Shown: positions 4,433 through 5,447 of the stretch, in pieces
How the letters are laid out: each line of letters starts with the position of its first letter
Position numbering within the stretch: the first letter of the stretch is position 1
From: Cytophagales bacterium
Lineage (GTDB): Bacteria; Bacteroidota; Bacteroidia; Cytophagales; Cyclobacteriaceae
Assembly (NCBI GenBank): GCA_003537495.1
Contig: DPSB01000304.1
Span: 1 to 5,447, forward strand
Reading direction: 5' to 3'
DNA length: 5,447 bases
Notes under the pieces: model-generated
Seen by the model: the letters and a program-made list of their open reading frames with translations, nothing else
Told to the model about the DNA's origin: nothing
The model's database searches: none
Translations under genes and position numbers: made by a program

Positions 4433-5447
4433 AGCAAAGGCACTTTTATGGTGAAGAACGCATCTGTGTTTTCAATTACAATTGGTTTGCCGGCTTGATA
4501 TTGATATAGTTTATTCAGGTTTTCAAGACCTTGCTGGTTCGAATCTTCAACTTGCTTTCGTACTTGTATATTATTACGCACCACCAGGTAATTACTTTCG
4601 GTATAAACCTGAATGCTCAGCGGTCGGGCTACTTCAATTACGTTGTGTTTAAAGGCATTTTCCAACAAAACCTGTAGCGTAACCGGAACCAATTGCTTAT
4701 CTAAATCTTCAGGGCGCGTAACAACTTGAATAGACAATGCCTTGTCGAAGCGGGTCTCCGCCAGAAAAGTATAATTCCGAATAAAATCCAGTTCGGTTTG
4801 CAGCGATACCAGATTCTGTTCTTTGTGTTGCAACACATAGCGATAGACTTTTGATAAGTGCTGCAGAAATTTAGAAGCCAGTTGCTGATCTTCCAGGATT
4901 AAACTATTAAGCGAAGCTAACGCATTAAACAAAAAGTGCGGATTGAGTTGATTCTTGAGATTTTCAAACTGCACTTGTGTCTTTTCTTTCTCCAGACGTT
5001 CCGCTTTTAATAACTCTTCTTTCCATTTGCCAATAAAGTAGGCAATGAAAAAACCCATGTTCACAATGCTCGGAAAAAGAATGTATCCTGCCCACGTTAA
5101 AGTGAGAAATAGTTGATCAACAGTTATGGGTAGGTTGGGTTCACCATAATAATAGATAAGAATGCGGCTGATCAATCCGAAAACAGTTCCGAGCGCAAGT
5201 TGAATAATAATGCGCATGGCAACATTCCGACCATAAGGATAAACGCGATCCAGAAATAAACTAATGCCTCTTAGTATTTCCCAACTGAGAAAAACTATTG
5301 GTATCGAAACTAAAAAAACCTTGAATTGAAATTCAAACGAAAACAAATCCACAACTGCAAGGCGTACCAAAAAGCCCAATACGCATAAACCTAGTATTAT
5401 ACCATAGGTTCTTACCAATGTATTCCAATTTCTATACTTGAGTGGTG
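4429..5447 (-). CDS. LytS-type sensor histidine kinase (His_kinase/HATPase), 5' end beyond the right edge
   Basis: Counting from the TTG codon at 5418-5416, the product has four hydrophobic helices (about 5-25, 33-55, 68-91 and 106-130), then a charged, coiled-coil-like linker (131-150). The His_kinase domain has its H-box at FENLKNQLNPHFLFNAL, with His161 as the phosphoacceptor, and a HATPase domain has its N-box at LLENAFKHN (251-259). The glycine-rich ATP-lid segment is thin: SNQQGLENLNKLY (293-305) keeps only one Gly. There is no separate sensor domain, so the membrane helices probably sense the signal. The minus-strand frame stays open upstream of 5418 for nine more codons (PLKYRNWNT) to the window edge, with no ATG. 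I therefore treat the TTG as an internal Leu and the gene as 5'-partial. A real TTG start is possible but less likely. It overlaps its cognate LytTR regulator by 4 nt. Confidence 0.92.
   Translation of the reverse strand, partial: PLKYRNWNTLVRTYGIILGLCVLGFLVRLAVVDLFSFEFQFKVFLVSIPIVFLSWEILRGISLFLDRVYPYGRNVAMRIIIQLALGTVFGLISRILIYYYGEPNLPITVDQLFLTLTWAGYILFPSIVNMGFFIAYFIGKWKEELLKAERLEKEKTQVQFENLKNQLNPHFLFNALASLNSLILEDQQLASKFLQHLSKVYRYVLQHKEQNLVSLQTELDFIRNYTFLAETRFDKALSIQVVTRPEDLDKQLVPVTLQVLLENAFKHNVIEVARPLSIQVYTESNYLVVRNNIQVRKQVEDSNQQGLENLNKLYQYQAGKPIVIENTDAFFTIKVPLL

Noticed and set aside
1..5447. Mobile element, CRISPR array, tRNA/rRNA, or defence island
   Set aside because: No transposase or integrase motifs, no regularly spaced repeats, no cloverleaf or rRNA-like stretch, and no nuclease or toxin-antitoxin domain can be seen on either strand.

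Overview
The window looks like ordinary chromosomal DNA from a member of the Bacteroidota, plausibly a Cytophagales-type bacterium. This rests on the moderately AT-rich composition, the absence of Shine-Dalgarno sequences before starts, A-rich leaders, occasional TAnnTTTG-like promoter boxes, and the gene families present. The genus cannot be fixed from the sequence. Coding density is very high: seven genes, two cut by the window edges, and no gap longer than about 135 bases.

Layout from left to right. Positions 1-186 (minus) hold the N-terminus of a secreted protein that runs off the left edge. Positions 236-3140 (minus) hold a four-gene cluster, read right to left: an ECF sigma factor (2571-3140), its probable membrane-anchored anti-sigma factor with C-terminal HEAT-like repeats (1791-2567), and two related secreted beta-rich proteins of the DUF4097/putative-adhesin type (955-1713 and 236-958). 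Sigma and anti-sigma are 3 nt apart and the two secreted-protein genes overlap by 4 nt, so this is most likely one transcription unit. A 134-base divergent intergenic region (3141-3274) separates it from a plus-strand gene for a Tat-exported Dabb-domain protein (3275-3685). Positions 3686-5447 (minus) hold a LytS/LytTR-type two-component system: a four-helix membrane histidine kinase whose true N-terminus lies beyond the right edge, overlapping by 4 nt with its LytTR response regulator. The stop codons of the Dabb gene and the response regulator abut exactly.

Functional reading. The sigma/anti-sigma pair probably senses something at the envelope through the extracytoplasmic HEAT-like part. 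The two secreted proteins are either targets of the sigma factor or part of the sensing and response module. The kinase/regulator pair is a separate signalling unit with no visible target in the window. I see no mobile element, CRISPR array, RNA gene or defence system. The least explained part is the four-gene sigma/HEAT-anti-sigma/paired DUF4097-like cluster; similar arrangements are, to my knowledge, common in Bacteroidota but functionally uncharacterised.
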